Of a DNA stretch of 64,000 nucleotides, positions 11,218-22,137 are shown piece after piece. The position numbers and the translations under genes were made by a program. A model generated the notes under the pieces. It was given only the letters and a program-made list of their open reading frames with translations, did no database searches and was not told the DNA's origin. Origin of the DNA: Eledone cirrhosa (lineage: Eukaryota; Mollusca; Cephalopoda; Octopoda; Eledonidae); contig OZ024743.1 in assembly GCA_964016885.1 (NCBI GenBank), forward strand, positions 184,072,545-184,136,544. The letters run 5' to 3'. How positions within the stretch are numbered: position 1 is the stretch's first letter; the number at the start of each line of letters is the position of its first letter.

Positions 11218-11260
11218 ACGTTGCTGACGATAGCTAATAAGCTTGAAACTAGTACAGCGT
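11218..11260 (+). ncRNA. Hammerhead-type ribozyme motif, unit 2
   Basis: Near-identical second copy 416 bp downstream of unit 1: CTGACGA at 11224-11230, stem II AGCT/AGCT, GAAA at 11245-11248, then CTAG and TA at 11253-11254 followed by CAGCGT. Here the stem III closing pair is C-G where unit 1 has U-G, so the pair is kept by a consistent change. Confidence 0.65.
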
Positions 11261-11544
11261 TCCTTTGTCAGTGTTGAACAAACGAGCAACGATGGTTGCT
11301 AGACACTACGGCTTAATACGGGATGTTTGTTTACAAACACACCGAGCATTATAATAAATGTTCGGTGAATCCATACGTACATATATATATGTGTGCATGT
11401 ATGTATATATATATACATACCACTGTACGTCTGTATACATGTATGTATGTACGTGTACATACTTATATTTAAGTAACAGCCGTACTAAGAGTGGGAAATG
11501 GAATTTCGTTTCATTTTTTCCGTTTATATATATATATATATATA

Positions 11545-11894
11545 CTAGACCACCCGTGACCCGTTGGGTTATGTTCACTTAAAAATAATTTTTAAATAAT
11601 TAAAATATACACAAAATGTATATAATGTAAAATGACATTGGAAAGTCAATATATATATACGTGTATGTGTGTGTGTATATGTACGTGTATATATATATAT
11701 ATATGTTTGTGTGTGTGGGTGTCTGTGGCCTATATACACTGGTTACACACACACACACATACATCCTGTCCTAACACAAGTTATAAGATACATATAACTT
11801 AATATTCAGTCACCAAATTCAAGCTAGATACAGTAATGCTGTATTCAATTCTTTGACGTCACCTGTCATAATTTCATTCAACAACACCACCAGC

Positions 11895-11929
<35 letters not shown>

Positions 11930-12354
11930 ACCACTATCTGCGTTTGTATTCACATTTCAATGGTACCTTACTTTCAAAGAATTTTCCCATTATGCGCTGA
12001 TTTGGTTATTTATAAGGGTACCCGAAAAAATCGCATATCTCGGGAACCCGTGGTCTGATTTACGCGAAACTTGTCTTTTCACTTTATTATTCACAAGTAT
12101 TTTCACAAAGAAAATACCAAATCATTTTTCACTAATAGCTATCCAATCACTCCACTTCAAAATTCTTTTTTCTATATCTCTATGGATGCTTGACTGTTTG
12201 TTCTGAAAGATTTTCCTGCTTAAAAAGTTACAATGTTAATGAAAAGCTGGTTTTATTTACAAAAATTTGAAAGAAATTATTCTTACTTGTCTTAGTTTTT
12301 CCTTTTCCTTTCATTTTCTGACGTCGGAATCAATTTTTTCTCATATTTACGTTG
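11545..12354 (-). mobile_element. 3' region and terminus of the Helitron
   Basis: Non-coding sequence downstream of the helicase on the minus strand. On that strand it ends ...GGTGGTCTAG followed by T, that is, a CTAG end (11545-11548) next to a target T at 11544. A short ACCC/GGGT hairpin lies at 11559-11569. This fits the Helitron 3' rule: subterminal hairpin, CTRR end, insertion into an AT dinucleotide. The CTAG abuts a (TA)n run. Around 11970-12110 it contains a sequence (TTTTCCCATTATGCGC; TCTCGGGAACCCG) that recurs at 18600-18740. A CT/CA microsatellite lies at 11894-11929. Confidence 0.55.
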
Positions 12355-13687
12355 TTACAGTTTGTTCAAAAGAATGCTTTTGATGACAACATTCTTAGTT
12401 GACTGGGTATCCTTCAGAAACACTCTTACATTTTCTTTTCGTTTTCCGCGGCTAATGGCTACATACAGTTGACCATGTTGGAATACAGGTCGTTCCAGAT
12501 AAACCAAGACGTTTTCCATAGTTTGTCCTTGTGCTTTATGAATAGTCACAGCGAAGCACGATTGAACTGGGAATTGGCTTCGCTGCAAAGGGATACCCTC
12601 ACCTTCGGATAGATTAATTCTTATTCTAGGTATCATAACGATCTCATTTCTGAAAGCAGCAGTGTTGATTGTTGCTACTATGAGATTGTCGTGCAGTTCT
12701 TCCACGATCATGCGCGTTCCATTACAAAGCCTTGCAGGATTCAAGTTTCTCATAAGAATTAATGGCGATCCTTTTTTCAATTCCAGGTTATGTGGTGGCA
12801 GTCCTGATAGTTCAACCGAATCAAGGAATTCAGTCGGGAAATGAGTGGAATTGGCACCATCACTCACAGAATTATAGGATCGGTACTCTTTTATGGTTCC
12901 AGGGAAGCATCTGATACAGGTGGAATTGATGCTTCTCATCATTTCATTGAAAGGTACTAAGATGCAATTGTTCGAAAACACTTCAGCTGGATTCTCGAAT
13001 GAGGAGTAGATGAAATCAATTCATTCTTCCATAGTTGTTGCTTGGAGAACCATTTCTTTTGGCAAAATAATTTCCTCATTTTCAGTTTTTTTATCTTATC
13101 TTCTCCAATATCCAATAGGAACTGTGAATAGTCTCCTGCCCCCCCCCCCCCAATCGCATGTTTGTCTTCAACTGGAATCTTTTGAAGCTTCGCCATAAGT
13201 AGGATTTCATAATGCAGGCGTTTTCTACATCCGCTTCATTTCCCATTTTCACTACCGGAAGAAGCTGACGGAAATCGCCACAGCAAATTGTCAAAATTCC
13301 ACCGAATGCCTCATTGTTGTCGCATATGTCACGCAGAGTGAGGTCAACAGCTTTGAAGCTTTCCCTCCGAATCATAGGATACTCATCCCAAACAATCAGC
13401 CTTGTATGCTGGAAGAGGTTTGCCGTCTTTGAGTTTTTATCAATGTTGCACAGACCATTTTATTTCACTACTATCGGTATTTTGAACCTAGAATGCGCTG
13501 TTCTTCCACCAGGCATGAGTGTTGCGGCAATGTCAGATGACGCAACAGCAATAGCCACGTCACCGTTTCCCATGACATTTGAAAGAATTAAGTTAATCAG
13601 GAATGTCTTTCCTGTTCCACCTGGAGCGTCAATGAAATTCAATGCAGATGTGTTCGTCTCTAAACTGTTACAAACGAAGTCATACAC
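12355..13687 (-). pseudogene. Helitron Pif1-like DNA helicase domain, broken
   Basis: SF1 helicase motifs appear in order on the minus strand. Walker A APGGTGKT is at about 13620, Walker B VWDE near 13390, GDFRQLLP near 13260, then VTIHKAQGQT and YVAISRG near 12540 and 12470; the ORF ends at 12355 (ILLNKL, stop). Helitron helicases unwind DNA for rolling-circle transposition and sit at the C-terminus of RepHel. Breaks: an in-frame TAA right after IPIVVK near 13460, a frameshift at the 12-base C run (13139-13150, G run on the coding strand) inside the ARLG...AGDYSQFLLDIG block, and another shift near 12975. Each piece is recognisable but no full product can be made. Confidence 0.85.
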
Positions 13688-13700
13688 GTGCTTTTGTTCA

Positions 13701-15664
13701 CTATTCCGTCTCTTCTACAAATCGTCGCTGCTCTTCTCTGGTGTATTGCAATTCATGCAATAACTCCAAATTGCCAATATCCTGATTAGCAACGATATTA
13801 TTTGGCCTTGGCAAGTTAAAGTCACTAAGACTTTTGCCCAGGTCGTTAAGTTTGTCTTCAAAATACAGAAGACATTGATCATAATGTCTCTCGCTAATCA
13901 AAAGGTTAGAGTTTCTGGTAGCCCTTTTTTCTATTTGAAGGTAATCCTCAGACAGCGAATGCTTAAATCGAACCCATAAAGCACTGGAATTGTCAATTTC
14001 CGTATTTGTGAGGAGCACGATAAATAGATCTCTCATGGCTTTGGGAAGCCTTGTTCGCTCAGCATCTTCCAGAGTCTGCTGCCAATGATCATCCGATTGA
14101 AGCAAACCTTTCTCTCTGCAGACGTCTTTGAATAATGGCAGGAGTTCTCCATCACACATTTTCAAAGAGTTGAAGGATACTGGCCCTTTGACGTGATGCA
14201 GAAGGAGTCTTAAATAATACAGGTCACCACTTCGTGGAGAAACAGTGTATACTCGTCCCAAAACGTTCGCCTCAAAAATCCCTGGATACTGCTCAACTGT
14301 TTTCCCCACCTTTCTCCTTTCCCATCTCTTATTACTCCAAGTGTAAAACTTTGGGACATCGGCATAATACAATGTTTTTGCTAACGGATCGCGATCGCAA
14401 AGATCCATGAACTCAGTCAGAGTCGTCTTAGCCCTGTTATTGTTTACTTTAACAGCAGCATTGACCCAAAAGAAGATTTGATTTTCCTCAGGTAGATGAA
14501 CTTGAAGGCGAACTACGGACGGTTCTCTCTCATGAATTGGAAATCCAAGTACCAAGGCAACAGCTTCTGAAGGACCGATATATCTTCCTGTTAAATACTG
14601 TATTATCTCATCTTCCACGTTCACTCCAAACATTGCCTGATCACTGCCCTTCATGGTATATTTGATAACGTATTTGATCGATTTCACGGAAGAGCACATC
14701 TCTACGTTTAGGTGGCAGTTGAACAGTTTTAATAGTTTCATATTGTAGGGAACCACCCATTCCGAAGTTATATTTCGGCTTGCCCTTCCTTCTTGGTGCC
14801 CCTCAAATCCTCCCATTCCTGGAGACCGTTTCTGTACACAGGATAAGAGCCCTCTCCACTCAATGTATATTCATTGAAAGGCTTAGGGTACCGCTTACTG
14901 CACGTTCCATCTTTCCAACACGGCGAATTGTTAGAGCAATTCGGACTGTGGATCATGTGCTTCAGCACCAATTCGTGACCTCTTGGATCTTTGTTTGGAT
15001 CTGGTATTTCGGCTTGAAAAAATTTATTATATTCAAACAGTGCACACGCTTTTTGATATTCGACTGTCAGCACGTAAACAATGCACTTGACAAATAGGCC
15101 ATCTACTCCAGTAAGATACTTTCTTAACAGTTTCCGCTTCAGGTCAAATACTCTGGCAATTAAATCTGGCCTGTCGTGTGGCTTCTGATTCAGGAATAGG
15201 TTTTGCCGGATTTCAGGCCAGTTTGGATTGCATGTCATTGTGATGAAGAACGAAGGATTGCCGTACTTCCGTATGTACATCATGGCATCCTGGCATCGCT
15301 CCATCATATATCTCGGTCCACCGACAAATGTGGAAGATAGTATTATTCGCCTGCCAATATTGCGAAAATCGTCATCATCATTCAATGCGTCAGTAAGGCC
15401 CTTGTATGTTGTAGATCGCAATGATGTTTGATTCATTCGGATGTATTGCAGTTTATCTCCTTCAATCTTCGCAGCCATGTCAACCAAATATTGCTGAAAT
15501 AAACGACCACCTCTGAGAAGTTGGTTGAATTCATTCTCATGGTTCATTATTCGATAGGCATAATAGCGCATTGGCGTCAACTTCTTGTTGTTGCTCATTA
15601 ACAGCTGATGATGCCATCCGTCATCGCCAAAAGGAAAAAAATAGAACATACTGCAAACTGTCAT
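13701..15664 (-). pseudogene. Helitron-like N / Rep region, apparently lacking the HUH motif
   Basis: Two overlapping frames (13701-14816 and 14768-15664) hold the replication-initiator half. Recognisable blocks include MTCNPNWPEI near 15225, LTVEYQK near 15060, AEIPDP near 15000, HMIHSPNC...CWKDGTCSKRYPKPF (14870-14960), YVIKYTMKGSDQA near 14640 and the Tyr-containing IIQYLTGRYIGPSEA block near 14580. In the family the histidine pair of the HUH nuclease site follows the EYQK block; here EYQKACALFEYNKFFQAEIPDP (in hyphenless form broken at A-E) goes straight to the next block, and no HxH is seen, so the metal-binding site looks deleted. There is one frameshift near 14790. Confidence 0.8.
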
Positions 15665-16215
15665 AGGACCGATGGGACTCTGAGATTATTTGCAATTGTC
15701 CGCCTTTTTCTTTCAACACAATGTGCCGTGCTTTTGCTTGAAGTTCGGTGCTGTTTTGTATAATAACGGCAACTTCGTTTGCAGTTTGTGCATTGAATAT
15801 TCTCTCATGTTCCATTGCTGGTCTCCTATCAGGATCAATAATAATCGAAGCTTCAGGAATATTTTTAATTTGTTCTTTTGCCATTCGAAATGAAGCAACG
15901 TAAGGGTTATATTGTCTAAGTATTATTTCCAATAATTCAACTATGTCACGCTGAATGCCATCGTTATGGAGTATTCTGATCCTCAAATCAACACTATCTT
16001 GAGGATCCAAGAAGTAAATTTGAAGAAATTGGGGCTGTTCGTTGGTATTAGAGGATAAGGAACCGATGTAATGGTGAATTTGACCATGAATAACGATAGA
16101 AGGATTCCATCCACTCCTTGAGGAACGAACTTCTTCGGCCCCAAAAGATGTCATTTGGAACAGGCAGTTGTATTGTCTGAGGTTCTTCCTGAACTCGTTT
16201 GCCCTAGGTTGATCA
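15665..16215 (-). pseudogene. N-terminal part of the Helitron protein
   Basis: Minus-strand open frame with LRQYNCLFQMTSFGAE near 16170, IHGQIHHYIG near 16070, FLQIYFLD near 16010 and DRRPAMEHERIFNAQT near 15810. This is typical of the region upstream of the Helitron-like N domain in animal Helitrons. It joins the downstream Rep piece near 15640-15664 with a frame change. A true initiator Met is not visible; on its upstream side the frame runs into a duplicated fragment and CT-rich sequence. Confidence 0.75.
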
Positions 16216-16307
16216 GTACTCTGATTGAAAGGCTTAGGGTACCGCTTACTGCACGTTCCATCTTTCCAACACGGCGAATTGTTAGAGCAATTCGGACTGT
16301 GGATCAT
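16216..16307 (-). repeat. Displaced duplicate of a Helitron ORF segment
   Basis: About 85-90 bases identical to 14872-14960, encoding HSPNCSNNSPCWKDG and the following SKRYPKPFN residues. The copy lies about 1.3 kb upstream of its proper position within the same ORF and abuts CT-rich sequence. Confidence 0.9.
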
Positions 16308-16415
16308 CCCCTCACTCTCTCTCTTTCTCTCTCTCATCCCCTCACTCTCTCTCTTTCTCTCTCTCACCCCTCTCTCTCTCTTTCTTTCTCTCACCCCTCT
16401 CTGTCTCTCTTACCT
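16308..16415. repeat. CT-rich low-complexity repeat
   Basis: Repeated CCCTCACTCTCTCTCTTT-type units. The apparent Arg/Glu-rich reading on the minus strand is a by-product. Confidence 0.9.
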
Positions 16416-16446
16416 ACAGAATAGACAACCAAAAAACAAACGGATT

Positions 16447-16778
16447 TGTAGCAGTTGCCTCCCTTGTTGTGACTTACAACCCCAATAGATTAACATCTAG
16501 ACGGGAAGTAGAACCCTTTCTGTAACTTCCGGCAGAGCCCTATAAAACGAATAGCTTTCGGCTCTCTCCCTCTCATTTGCCCTTCCGGCGCCTGGCCTTC
16601 GCCAGGCGTCTTCTGCCAGCCGCGTTTGCCTGGCAATCAAAACGGTAACTACTAACTGTGCCTCATTCTTTCGTTTATTCATTGACATGTCAACTATACT
16701 GTTAAATTGTTGATTAAATATTATACACACAAACCATGTCTCCGTGTTACATTCATACAACCCAGTATCTTCGCTATA
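16447..16778 (+). repeat. 5' LTR of element 1
   Basis: 332 bp, beginning TGTAGC and ending GCTATA (imperfect inverted termini). A TATA box, CCTATAAAAC, lies near 16540. About 50 bases downstream is a perfect hairpin, GCCTGGC-CTTC-GCCAGGC (16590-16607), and near the end a GATTAAATATTA region may serve polyadenylation. Confidence 0.85.
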
Positions 16779-18083
16779 TTGGTAACCCTGACGTGATACG
16801 AACACGCAGCCGTTCATCGCTATAAGTGGTCACCCCGAAAAAAGAAAAAAATAGCAGAATCTGGTGTTGTGTGAGTAACATTACGAATACACAGCAAATT
16901 TATTGACAAACTATGAAAATACTCAGTAAAAGAAACGAACACACCACGCACATGTGAAATTTTCGCACAAACAGACTTTTTCTCTCACGCATCAACTAAC
17001 TGTCGCATTTCACGATATATATATATATGTTTCTCGTTTCTTACAACGAACACTTTCAAAACAAAAAAAAAAAAAAAGAAATTTGATATTCTTTAAAAAA
17101 CATTTCAACAGGAACATTTATTTTCGATGAACCATTCCCTTTTTTTTCATCGTTTTCTTCATCGTTCAAGTTTTTTTTTCCAAAGTTCACACCAATAATT
17201 ATGCTAAGTGAAGCCTTTCTTTTTCATCATTGTCACTTTCACACTTGCACTATCATTTTCTCGCACGTTAGAAATATTATTTTTTCAACCTAACTTAACC
17301 TTGTATTGGCACGTGTAGGCAGCACAAATTCTCGACTCACAGAGATAGCCGCACGCCAGAGATAACGTTTCTCGCCAAGGATTCTTCAGCCTTAAGCTAT
17401 ATTCTCCTATTTGCCGGTTTAAAAATTTACCACGTAAATTTGCCGTTGAAAACTGCGCATTTATTCAGAATGCTTATTTCTTTGGTCGCTGGCCTCTTGA
17501 CCCTTCCAGGTCAACGCATTCTCAACATCGACCATCAACTTGGGCTGTTATTTCTAGCACTTTTGCGCAACTCATTTTTTTCCGAAAAATTTTTTTTTTT
17601 TACTGTGAATTTAAACACCGAATACGCTCACTCAGCGAGACAACAACATCAACAGCAACACAGCTTCACCAACAACCAAAACCAGCAGAACAAGCCAGAG
17701 AATTTATTTTTGCAGCACTCTTCCTGTGAGAAAATCCATTCGGAGGTTGGAAATTTCACGATATACCACAGAACAGAAACCACCTGCATTCATTCTCTGG
17801 AACACACTTTCTCTCCTGCTGTCATGTGATTGCACACCTGTGAACTATATTTTGTACATTTGAACTTTGAGCTCTTCTCTTACTTTATTACATTGTATCT
17901 TTGGGTGATGGATAGATAGATGTCCAGTCGTTCTCTGGCCAAGAGCGGTTGGCTACCTTGACATCTATCATTGATTTTTGCAAACATTCTTTTGTCGTAA
18001 TTTTCATGCCTGTTACAACATTCTCGCCAACTTGCTACATATTTCATTCGATTTTTATATTCTAAAATTCTGGCGGGAGGTTA
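16779..18083 (+). other. Internal region of LTR element 1 (no coding capacity)
   Basis: Holds the putative primer-binding site at its left end and the polypurine tract at its right end. The longest frame (17440-17829) is interrupted or shifted in the related element 2, so I do not call it a gene. Several blocks are shared with element 2, for example TTGCCAAGGATTC near 17375 and GCAGCACTCTTCCTGTGAG near 17715. Confidence 0.75.
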
Positions 18084-18425
18084 TGTAGCAGTGGCCTCCC
18101 TTGTTGTGACTCACAACCCCAATAGATTAACAACATCTAGACGGGAAGTAGAACCCTTTCTGTAACTTCCGGTCAGAACCCTATAAAACTAACAACTTTA
18201 AGTTCTCTGCCTCTCACTTGCCCTTCCGGCGCCTGGCCTTCGCCAGGCGTCTCGCGTTTGCCTGGCAATCAAAACGGTAACTACTAACTTTGCTTCATTC
18301 TATCATCTATTACTTTGACATGTCAACTATACTGTTCTATATATATCCATGATTGTTAATTAAATATTATACACACAAACCATGTCATTTTGTTACATTC
18401 ATACACCACCAGTAGATTCGCTATA
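18084..18425 (+). repeat. 3' LTR of element 1
   Basis: 342 bp, the same as the 5' LTR apart from scattered substitutions and small indels (for example an extra ACA after GATTAACA). It contains the same GCCTGGC/GCCAGGC hairpin at 18231-18248. Target duplication GATT follows at 18426-18429. Confidence 0.85.
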
Positions 18426-18429
18426 GATT

Positions 18430-18830
18430 ATTTCTTTCGATATTCATTATAAAATAAGATAAATTGAATTTAAATGAATTCCTTGCTATTTTTGGAAAAT
18501 TGAAAATATTGTCCATGTGCGATTTACGCCAAACTTGTTTTATTCAGAGTATTTTCTCATTATGCAATGTTTTGGCTATTTACGAAGTTTTGCGAGTTAT
18601 GTTAATTTCGAGGTATTTTCCCAGTATGCACCGTTGTGGCTATTTACGAAGGTACCCCCAAAACCCGCGAATCTCGGGAACCCGGGGTCAGATTTTTGCG
18701 AAACTTGTTTTATTCAATTTGTATTCCCGTTTCAGAGTATTTACCCATTATGCGCCATTTTGGCTGTATTACATAACAGACAAGCAAGCAAGCACGCAAG
18801 ATCAGAGTTTTAGTAGTATATAGATAGATA
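18430..18830. repeat. Copy of a repeat also found at 11970-12110, with internal repetition
   Basis: A unit of roughly 60-100 bases built around TATTTTCCCATTATGC and GGCTATTTACGAAG recurs three times here, together with ATCTCGGGAACCCGGGG. The same sequence occurs at the 3' side of the Helitron (11970-12110), so it may be Helitron 3' UTR or an independent repeat. No coding function. Confidence 0.55.
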
Positions 18831-18834
18831 TGTT

Positions 18835-19097
18835 TCTTTTATTTGCCACCAGGGCATCAAAAGTGGGATAAGTACAATGGGGGGATTTTACAAAACAAGG
18901 CGTCCTCAATAAGGAGGAGGCAATAACAAAAAATAAAAATAAAATCAAATATAACAAAAAATAAAATTTATAACAAAATCCTCAATAGAGAGGAGGCGCC
19001 TTGGGGGGGTCGCACACACCCCAGAAAAAAGTGTGCAACCCTTCTCCTCAGGAGCACAGAGAGGGGGTGCTCCCTCGTTCCTTCCTCTTTTCCACCT
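18835..19097 (-). other. 3' UTR of Tx1-like LINE copy C
   Basis: Begins on the plus strand with TTTATTTGCCACCAGGGCAT, which also opens copy F at 53294, marking the family 3' end. It contains an A-rich stretch and no gene. Confidence 0.7.
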
Positions 19098-22000
19098 ACA
19101 GGCTTATGTAAAGAGAAGGCCCATTCAGACGGGCCATTCTCGCCACTTTCACCCACCTTTCATAAAAACGACTGGGTGGAGCACCTCTCTCTCTTCATCC
19201 TGATCCTTCTTCCGAAATGATATCGGAAGAAACGGACCAGTTGTTGGCCAGAGAGAAAGGTGCCTGACCTCAGTCCTTTCAGACGCGTCCACCATAGAAC
19301 TTCTTTCACCATGGCTATTACGCACAGAAACACCGCCTCTCCTTCATCTTTGAAGGGGGGGGGGCGGCTTGATCATTGCAATAGACTCGGTGGTCAACCG
19401 GATCGGTCCCACCCTTGACAGCAGTTATTCGACATAGCCCCACAGATCGGCTACGCCCGAGCAGTGTACCAATGCGTGTGCAACGGTTTCCTCGTCGCAC
19501 ACGCATCTGGGACAGATCTTTTTGGCGGGGTCCCTACCCGGGCGCCCGTGTCTGTAGAGCTTTTCTCGAACGGGTAGAGCCCCTCGGTAGCACTGCCAGG
19601 CCAGGGACTTCTGGAAGTTGTCCATAGGTCCCGGGCTGAATGTCCTCCCGAACAGGCTGGCCAGTTCGTCCTCCTCCATGTCTAGGGCTTCTCCGAGGGC
19701 GTCGTCGCACCTGCTGCGTACCAGCCCTCTATAGAATGTTGCGGTGGAATCTCCACTGATAACCGGATCCGCCTGCCAGAGGGCGGTGAGCGCCTGGGCA
19801 CACTCGGTGTGCCAGGCGCCCAGTTTTCTCGGTCTTTGCTTGACCCAGGATTGCAGCTCGGTGAGTGAGACAAGTCTGGGAAAGGTTCGTCTCACAAACG
19901 AGGCCCACACCGGTTGACCGGTGACGAATACGTGGAGGTGCCGTAGCCTTAATGCGTGTTTACGCATCATTAGCCACGGCATCCCCAGCCCTCCTTTCGA
20001 AGGGTGTTGACAGCAGATGGATCTCCTCACCAAGGGAGCCCGCCTTTTCCAAAGGAATTGGAAGAGCGCGCGCTCCATCTTGGCGAGGGTTTCCCTTGGG
20101 CAAGGCACTACGGTCAGGCGGTAGTAGATGACGGACGCTATATAGGTGTTCGCCACCTCCGCCCGACCTTTCAGGGATAGTTTGCAACTGGCCCACTTCT
20201 GGGTCAGTGCAAACACCCTGTTCGTAACCTCCGCCCAGTTCTTCTCCACCTGGAGGTCTGGTCCGAACCAGACCCCGAGCAACTTCACCGGGCTCTCCGT
20301 CCAGCGTCCGACGACGCCATCGGAGGGCATCGGTCTGCCCCTCCACGTGCCGAGTTGCAAACCGATCGACTTGTCCCGGTTCAGCTTAGCCCCTGTGAAC
20401 CTTTCGTACTCCTCCAGTAAGGTGCCGACCGCCCCGATTTCGGAGGCCGTCGACACCATTACTGTCACGTCATCGGCGTAGGCCGACACCGCTTTCCGCA
20501 ATCCCGGTTCCAAAGGGATGCGCTGCAACAACTCCAACTTCCGCAGTAGTGGCTCGAGAGTCAACACATACAGAAGGGAGGAGAGAGGGCACCCTTGTCG
20601 GATGGACCGCGCGATTTTGAACGGCTCCGAGAGGTAGCCGTTCACCTTGACCCTAGAGCAGATGCGGCTGCTGTGCATAGCAGTGATCCAGCCCCTGAAA
20701 ACGGGTCCGAAGCCTGCCGCCGCTAGCACCGCATCCAGGTAACCATGGTCGACCCTATCGAACGCCTTAGATTGATCCAAGTTGATCAGAGCCCCACCAA
20801 AGCCGGGTTCGTTCCCAACCCTCTCTATTATGTATCGCATGAGGTGGAGGTTGTCATGGATGGACCTGGATGGGATAGCACATGTCTGCGCATCTCCCAC
20901 CAGGTTGCCCACGACAAGCGCCAACCTCTTTGCTAGCACCTTGGCCAAAATCTGTAACTCTGTATTTAGCAGAGTTATGGGCCTGAAGTTACTTATTTCG
21001 TCCCCCTTGTTCTCGTCCTTCCTCACTAGCGTGACTACGCCCTTGGTCACAGTACAGGGAATTCTCCCGTTCTGTTGCCAGTTGCAGTAGACCGCCTCGA
21101 GGAGATCGGGGAACAAGTCCGGCATAGCTAGATATAATTCGTATGGAAGACCATCGAGACCCGGGGATTTGCGTTTGCCGCATTGGCTCAGCACGTCCTC
21201 TATCTCAGCCGCCGAAATCGGCTCCTCGCAGGACTTCGCCTCCCTGTCCGAGAGACGCTCCCCGCCCCTTCCGAAAAGTGCCTTTGAAAGGCCTCACACA
21301 TCTGCTTAGGCTCAAGAATCGCCCGTCCATCCTAGTCTCGCAAAGACCGGATGGTGGATTTAGTTCCACTGTTGGCCTCTGTCACGCGGGCCCAGCTAAC
21401 AGCTTTGGTCCCCTCGTTCCCTAGAGCACGTATTTTACTTCGGACAACGCAGCCTTCGTGCTTCGCGTCGAAAAACTGGCTCAAAGCCGTTCTCGACACT
21501 AGCACTCTGGCCACATCGCCGCTTCTAATTGCCTCTTCTACTCTATCTATTAGCTCCCTTTCCTTCTTATTCCTATCCGCAGCTAGAACGTTACTAAATT
21601 CTATCGAGACTACTCTAATCTCTCTCTTTAGAGATACCCACCACCTGCTGTTGACGATCGCTCCAGTGAACCGCTCCTTAACCGCTCCTTAACTAACGTA
21701 CTAATCCGATCCCTGTAAGCTCTACTTGCCGGCAAGGACAAGTTGAGCTTCCAGTAACCGGGGCCCTGTCTATGCGTTCTATCAAGGTTGACCATGCAGG
21801 TCACCAACTTGTGATCTGAATAGCCAACCATGAGCATTTCTGGACAACTTAAAAAGTCCCTGTCCTTATTTCTAACTAAAAACCTATCTAGGTACGACCT
21901 AGATGATCCGCTGCGATTTGACCAAGACCAGGTTGGCACCGTTGGAAAATCTAGTCGAAATCTATCGGCCAGGTCAAATCGGCCGAGTAACCCCTTAAGG

Positions 22001-22131
22001 CTGTTGCACCCCTCTCTATCGGGACATACCCCTGCATAGTCCCAACGTGCACCCAGAATACCATTCCAGTCCCCCACTAAAAGACTCCAGACGCTGGAAA
22101 AAGTCGGGCCGCTCTGTCCCAAAAGGAGCAT
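19098..22131 (-). pseudogene. Tx1-like LINE copy C, ORF2 (truncated endonuclease + nearly intact RT)
   Basis: The minus strand carries the second half of the EEP domain (LLVGDWNGIL, FPTVPTWSW, SSRSYLDRFLV, YSDHKLV; 21628-22131). After frame changes near 21330-21630 comes a 589-residue open RT frame (19425-21194) with KSPGLDGLPYELY, LINLDQSKAFDRVDH, RQGCPLSSLLYVLTLEPLL, SAYADDVTVMV, then CPRCVCDEETVAHALVHC. That frame ends in a TAA where the other copies read Arg or His (VE-stop-LLSRVG). The C-terminal tail continues after the stop, with a further shift at the G/C run at 19355-19364. This is the best preserved RT in the window. The first half of the endonuclease, including its catalytic Glu, is deleted at the junction with ORF1. 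Confidence 0.88.
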
Positions 22132-22137
22132 ATGCGG

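Larger units (their letters stand above)
10450..11525. mobile_element. Foldback plus tandem element carrying hammerhead ribozymes (retrozyme-like or Penelope pseudo-LTR)
   Basis: The left arm at about 10455-10795 is the reverse complement of about 10880-11215 (shared landmarks: CCTTCCTGCCAGATTGTTGA, GCACCCGGCCGAT, CCCACTCTTAGTACGGC, CAAACATCCCGTATTAAG). The right half is then repeated directly: bases from 11218 to about 11525 copy 10802 to about 11103 with few differences. The order is therefore inverted unit, direct unit, partial direct unit. A hammerhead motif sits at the start of each direct unit, giving a period of 416 bp. No protein ORF of note is present. Tandem and inverted pseudo-LTRs with hammerheads are known for Penelope-like elements; ribozyme-delimited tandem units are known for retrozymes. 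Confidence 0.75.
16447..18425 (+). mobile_element. Non-autonomous LTR retrotransposon 1 (complete, no gag-pol)
   Basis: Two LTRs (16447-16778 and 18084-18425) are flanked by the same 4-bp target duplication GATT (16443-16446 and 18426-18429). Directly after the 5' LTR a primer-binding-site-like sequence begins with TTGGTAACCCTGACG (16779 on). Directly before the 3' LTR is a purine-rich tract, CTGGCGGGAGG (18070-18080). The 1.3-kb interior encodes no recognisable gag, protease, RT or integrase. By definition this is a TRIM/LARD-type element that needs another element's proteins. Gypsy-type helpers are my inference from the PBS and 4-bp duplication. Confidence 0.88.

Noticed and set aside
16308..16394. 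Arg/Glu-rich N-terminal extension of the Helitron protein
   Set aside because: It is read from a CT-rich repeat and a misplaced duplicate fragment.
17440..17829. 129-residue ORF inside LTR element 1 as a gag gene
   Set aside because: The homologous region of element 2 does not preserve the frame and no gag motif is present.
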